Part shown: piece after piece, positions 4,946 to 7,353 of the stretch
How positions within the stretch are numbered: position 1 is the stretch's first letter
Layout of the letters: each line of letters opens with the position of its first letter
Assembly (NCBI GenBank): GCA_028688535.1
Contig: JAQTXY010000092.1
Coordinates: forward strand, 1 to 7,353
Source of the DNA: Methanothrix sp.
GTDB taxonomy: Archaea; Halobacteriota; Methanosarcinia; Methanotrichales; Methanotrichaceae
Reading direction: 5' to 3'
DNA: 7,353 nt
Notes under the pieces: model-generated
Told to the model about the DNA's origin: nothing
The model's database searches: none
What the model saw: only the letters and a program-made list of their open reading frames with translations
Made by a program: the position numbers and the translations under genes

Positions 4946-7132
4946 CCATCCGCAAATATCGAGGCCGCAGCGTCAGGAGAAGCATTAACCACACCATCTT
5001 CATCCTTTGATGAAGAAAAGGTGCAAATAAAATCGTATCCTCCACAGGAAGAAGATATCCTTGTGGTCGATTTATCCCAAAATAATTCCAGCAATGCAAG
5101 CTTTATAAAATCTACTGATTCTAATATTGAAGAAGATAAGAGCGAGGCAGCAGTCTTCAGCATGGGCGGAGGCGGCGGTGGAGGCAGCAGCTCATCGAGC
5201 AGCAGTCAAACAGTCACAAAAAAGCCCGCTTCCAGTAAGGCTTTGCAGCCCGAAAAGAAGGTTAGCACATCTCCTACCGCAGCAAATTTATCGAATACCA
5301 GTCTCACCAGCCAGGATAATCAGACACTGATGGGCAATCTGACGTTGACCGGTAATTTGACAGATACTCCCAATCAAACGGAAAATCTGACACTTGATCA
5401 GGCCGCTTCTCCAGAGACAGAGCCGGAGGCAAATCCAGAACCATTGCCATCATCAACCATAAATGATACCAATGAAACAAATGCAGTTAATGCAACGATT
5501 GAGCAAGGTGTAACAACCAAACAAGATGTAATGATGGAACAGGATTTATCAGAGCCGATAAGTGTGCCCCCGCCTGATGCCAATGTCTCTTTAAATGCAG
5601 CTCAGAATAATAATGATAGTACAGATAAAAGCAGCGGATTGACCATCGCAGAGATTGCCGAGTCTTCAGCGATCTCTTCTCAGGAAGGCCCATCCCCGGA
5701 AAGCCCATCCATCGAGACCGATCTCTCTCGCACCATCCGGCAATCCGAGATCGATCTTAATATATCAGATGGAGAAGAATCCGACAATTCCAATCTGCCT
5801 CCAGTCCTGAAGGCCCTGGTACCGGACAGAGCCAGCCCCCAGCTACAAGGATCGGCCATCTTCTGGAAGGCTGAGGCAACGGATGAAGAGGGCGATAAGA
5901 TCCTTTACAGGTTCTTCCTTGATGGCCGGGAAGTTCGCAAATGGTCCAAGATCAATAGCTGGAGCTGGTTAACCCAGGGTTTGCCTGCGGGTGACTATCA
6001 GATCACCGTCCTGGCAATAGATGGCAATCATGCCGCTCAGGATTCCTTCGATAGCATAATTAATGCGAGCTTCACCTTAAGTCTCCCCAACCAAGCTCCC
6101 GTTCTGCAGCAGCTAAAACCGGACAAGGCCAGCCCGCAGGGAAAGGGCAGTATAATCACCTGGACGGCCAGTGCCAGTGATCCGGATAACGACCAAATTA
6201 ATTTCAGGTTCATGAAGAACGATAAGGCAGCAAGCGACTGGTCCACGTCCAGCTCCTGGGTATGGGATACCTCTTCGGAAAAGCCGGGAGAATATAAGAT
6301 CACTGTGCTGGCTAAAGACGGATTGCACGCATCCAGGGATGCCTTCGACAGCTCTTTGGAAGATAAATTTGTTCTGACATTGCCCAATAGCATCCCAGAA
6401 GTAACAGAGCTAAAAGCTGACCGGCCAAGTCCCCAGACGGCAGGCAGCGCCATAACCTGGACTGCATCCGCCGTTGACCCCGATGGCGACGCAATATCCT
6501 ATAAGTTCCTGGTTAATGACATAGAAGCTGGACAATGGTCGCCATCGAATTCCTGGGTATGGGATACATCATCCGTATCTCCCGGTGAGTATCGGATTAA
6601 GGTTCTGGCCAGGGACGGTAGGCATTCATCAGAGGAATCATTTGACAGCTTCAAAGATGCCGTTATGACTATTGCAGTCGCAGACTTAAATCAGCCGCCG
6701 GTCTTAAGTTCCCTGGTCTCAGACATCGCCAGCCCGGATGTTCAGGGCGTGACAGTAGTCTGGAAGTCAGAGGCTTACGATCCCGATGGCGACAAGATCC
6801 TCTATAAATTCCAGCTGGGCGGCCGGGATATGGGCAGATGGTCCGAGTCAGCTAGCTGGAAATGGTCCACCAGGGACCTACCTCCCGGAGACTACAAAAT
6901 CCGGGTCCTGGCCAGAGACGGCAAGCACGCTCCCGAGAGTTCTTTCGACAGCTCCAAGGATGCGGTCTTCTCACTCATCTCCGAGATTGATCAGCAGATA
7001 AACCAGCTGATGAATAAGAGGTCCAAGGATGCTTCTGTGCAGGAAAACTATCAATCTATGGACATTCGGGTAACTTCAGGAAACGGCACTAACTCCAATG
7101 TGGTTTTAGGAAAGGGCAACGGAACAATTTGA
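4430..7132 (+). CDS. Membrane-anchored surface protein: DUF1616-like N-terminus, sequon-rich linker, four Ig-like repeats
   Basis: The protein has 900 residues and no known enzymatic motif. Five predicted membrane segments lie at about 11-28, 37-57, 69-90, 98-115 and 143-165. The segment LALILVFLIPGYLATLSVFPGKSDL is split here by position: PGY at 48-50 and VFPGK at 56-60 are the DUF1616-like landmarks. The strongly basic loop 117-133 puts that side in the cytoplasm, so the remaining 730 residues should be outside. Residues 173-455 are an acidic Ser/Thr/Asn/Gln-rich linker with a Gly7-Ser7 tract (246-259) and, in 215-455, 16 N-x-S/T sequons. Residues 456-852 are four tandem repeats of about 99 residues. 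A polar tail (853-900) ends with two more sequons and no membrane anchor. An adhesive, envelope or sensory role is possible, but I do not recognise a specific function. Linker codons are more AT-rich than the flanks, as expected for low-complexity Asn-rich sequence. Confidence 0.85.
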   Translation: MRLAWPPPRHLIASVLISVVALALVHLSPPSLQDILSPLALILVFLIPGYLATLSVFPGKSDLSGKGRAFLCLASSAMFAGLFSLILTVTPRGLQSASLATILSLLAIFLAAVAYGRWSNLPRNRRFLLMPKRGLGSTRPFSRAALAILLLAACFIAALAFAFGPYQLPFVEPSANIEAAASGEALTTPSSSFDEEKVQIKSYPPQEEDILVVDLSQNNSSNASFIKSTDSNIEEDKSEAAVFSMGGGGGGGSSSSSSSQTVTKKPASSKALQPEKKVSTSPTAANLSNTSLTSQDNQTLMGNLTLTGNLTDTPNQTENLTLDQAASPETEPEANPEPLPSSTINDTNETNAVNATIEQGVTTKQDVMMEQDLSEPISVPPPDANVSLNAAQNNNDSTDKSSGLTIAEIAESSAISSQEGPSPESPSIETDLSRTIRQSEIDLNISDGEESDNSNLPPVLKALVPDRASPQLQGSAIFWKAEATDEEGDKILYRFFLDGREVRKWSKINSWSWLTQGLPAGDYQITVLAIDGNHAAQDSFDSIINASFTLSLPNQAPVLQQLKPDKASPQGKGSIITWTASASDPDNDQINFRFMKNDKAASDWSTSSSWVWDTSSEKPGEYKITVLAKDGLHASRDAFDSSLEDKFVLTLPNSIPEVTELKADRPSPQTAGSAITWTASAVDPDGDAISYKFLVNDIEAGQWSPSNSWVWDTSSVSPGEYRIKVLARDGRHSSEESFDSFKDAVMTIAVADLNQPPVLSSLVSDIASPDVQGVTVVWKSEAYDPDGDKILYKFQLGGRDMGRWSESASWKWSTRDLPPGDYKIRVLARDGKHAPESSFDSSKDAVFSLISEIDQQINQLMNKRSKDASVQENYQSMDIRVTSGNGTNSNVVLGKGNGTI
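5072..5794 (+). other. Extracellular linker dense in N-glycosylation sequons
   Basis: Residues 215-455 carry N-x-S/T sequons at N218, 219, 222, 286, 289, 297, 303, 309, 315, 319, 345, 348, 354, 385, 395 and 444. The linker is acidic, poor in hydrophobic and aromatic residues, and has no cysteine, so it is probably disordered. The Gly7-Ser7 tract lies at 246-259 (bases 5165-5206) and uses mixed codons. Methanogens glycosylate surface proteins at such sequons, so a glycan-covered stalk holding the repeats away from the membrane is a reasonable inference. Confidence 0.7.
5795..6985 (+). repeat. Four tandem Ig-like repeats of about 99 residues
   Basis: Repeat units begin near residues 456, 554, 653 and 754 (bases 5795, 6089, 6386 and 6689). 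The shared pattern is PPVL, L.PD.ASPQ, a WTA.A.DPDGD.I.YKF strand pair, WS...SW.W, a PGEY.I.VLARDG.H segment, and a closing SFDS. The unit length, alternating hydrophobic strands and conserved Trp residues suggest a beta-sandwich. The acidic DPDGD is like the metal-binding or turn motifs of PKD and cadherin-type domains, but the PKD signature WDFGDG is absent. Repeat 1 is the most divergent in this motif (DEEGD). Units 2 and 3 share a 17-base identical stretch at 6254-6270 and 6551-6567, exactly 297 bases apart. Confidence 0.9.
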
Positions 7133-7136
7133 TGTT

Positions 7137-7241
7137 ATGATATACGTTGTACTAACTTGTTCCATCTTGCTTCTGGCTCTGTCATGCAATCCTGCTCATG
7201 ATTCAGACCTGATCTATAGCGAAAGGTGCCGTAAAGCCTAA
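7137..7241 (+). CDS. Possible 34-residue membrane peptide or lipoprotein-like small ORF
   Basis: The ORF starts at ATG 7137, 4 bases after the large gene's stop, and ends at TAA 7239-7241. It would encode a hydrophobic segment (MIYVVLTCSILLLALSC) followed by a polar, charged tail ending ERCRKA. The LALSC stretch recalls a lipobox but has Ala at -3 and Leu at -2, so it is not canonical. There is no convincing Shine-Dalgarno, and translation would have to be coupled to the upstream gene. An ORF this short can arise by chance. I list it because the composition is signal-peptide-like and the spacing matches the 4-base gap before exonuclease III. Confidence 0.2.
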   Translation: MIYVVLTCSILLLALSCNPAHDSDLIYSERCRKA

Positions 7242-7263
7242 AAGCATACCTAAACTGGGAAAG

Positions 7264-7273
7264 CAATATATAC
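7264..7273 (+). promoter_or_regulatory. Candidate TATA promoter near the right edge
   Basis: Purine-rich gggaaagc precedes AATATATA (7265-7272), which fits a BRE/TATA arrangement. Transcription would begin near 7291-7297, just before the hairpin at 7297-7326, and leave the window. What it drives is outside the window. Confidence 0.4.
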
Positions 7274-7296
7274 TTCCTCGAATACATACTTAGGTT

Positions 7297-7326
7297 AAAG
7301 TAAAGCGCCAAAGGGCGCGAAACTTT
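7297..7326 (+). other. Two-tier hairpin at the predicted transcript start
   Basis: AAAGT (7297-7301) pairs with ACTTT (7322-7326), and GCGCC (7305-7309) pairs with GGCGC (7314-7318). The loop is AAAG, and a symmetric internal loop AAA/GAA lies between the stems. All ten pairs are Watson-Crick. There is no T run after it, so it is not a typical terminator. It could be a 5' structured leader, the start of a non-coding RNA, or part of a CRISPR leader. The family is not recognised. Confidence 0.45.
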
Positions 7327-7353
7327 CAACACCCATTAGATGGCAGATTGCGA

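Noticed and set aside
5795..6985. PKD domains
   Set aside because: The DPDGD motif is PKD-like, but the WDFGDG signature is missing and units are about 99 residues, longer than the usual 80-90. I call them Ig-like only.
7135..7332. Minus-strand open frame of 65 codons at the right edge
   Set aside because: It covers the TATA-like box and the hairpin, has no ribosome-binding site, and its peptide shows no recognisable pattern.
7323..7353. A CRISPR array as an annotated feature
   Set aside because: Only a single possible repeat is inside the window and no spacer or second copy can be seen, so it is kept as a finding and not listed as a feature.

Overview
The window looks like a piece of a methanogenic archaeon's chromosome, most likely Methanothrix (Methanosaeta) or a close relative in the Methanosarcinia. 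The evidence is a Methanothrix-type AMP-forming acetyl-CoA synthetase, archaeal BRE/TATA-like promoters, a T-run terminator, a GAGGTGA Shine-Dalgarno site, and a large membrane-anchored surface protein rich in N-glycosylation sequons. The genus is an inference from protein style and could not be checked by a search. Coding density is high and no gene-free stretch exceeds about 220 bases.

Left part: an AT-rich leader (1-143) with two TATA-like boxes precedes a 674-residue acetyl-CoA synthetase homologue (144-2168, +). Its reading frame is intact and most family motifs are present, but the ATP-phosphate-binding loop and part of the acetate pocket depart from the family consensus. It runs convergently, across a T-rich terminator, into a small two-domain iron-sulfur protein (2207-2626, -) that joins a YjdI/Fer4_19 domain to a CDGSH domain.

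Middle part: a 115-base divergent promoter region (2627-2741) drives that iron-sulfur gene leftwards and a tight rightward cluster. The cluster holds a MscL mechanosensitive channel with a C-terminal zinc ribbon (2742-3179), a secreted chagasin-like (I42) cysteine-protease inhibitor homologue (3209-3601), and exodeoxyribonuclease III (3606-4373). The gaps of 29 and 4 bases suggest one transcript. The mix of osmotic safety valve, exported inhibitor and DNA repair could be a stress-related unit, but that is inference only.

Right part: a 900-residue protein (4430-7132, +) has five predicted membrane segments in a DUF1616-like N-terminus, then a 240-residue acidic Ser/Thr/Asn linker with 16 N-glycosylation sequons and a Gly7-Ser7 tract, then four tandem Ig-like repeats of about 99 residues. 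By topology the linker and repeats lie outside the cell. It is followed by a possible 34-codon ORF and a TATA-like box. At the extreme right edge there is a two-tier hairpin and a stretch that resembles one archaeal CRISPR repeat cut off by the window end.

No single undescribed system is proven here. The best leads are the synthetase with altered motifs, the surface protein's architecture with its hexad-spaced sequons, and the unexplained right edge.
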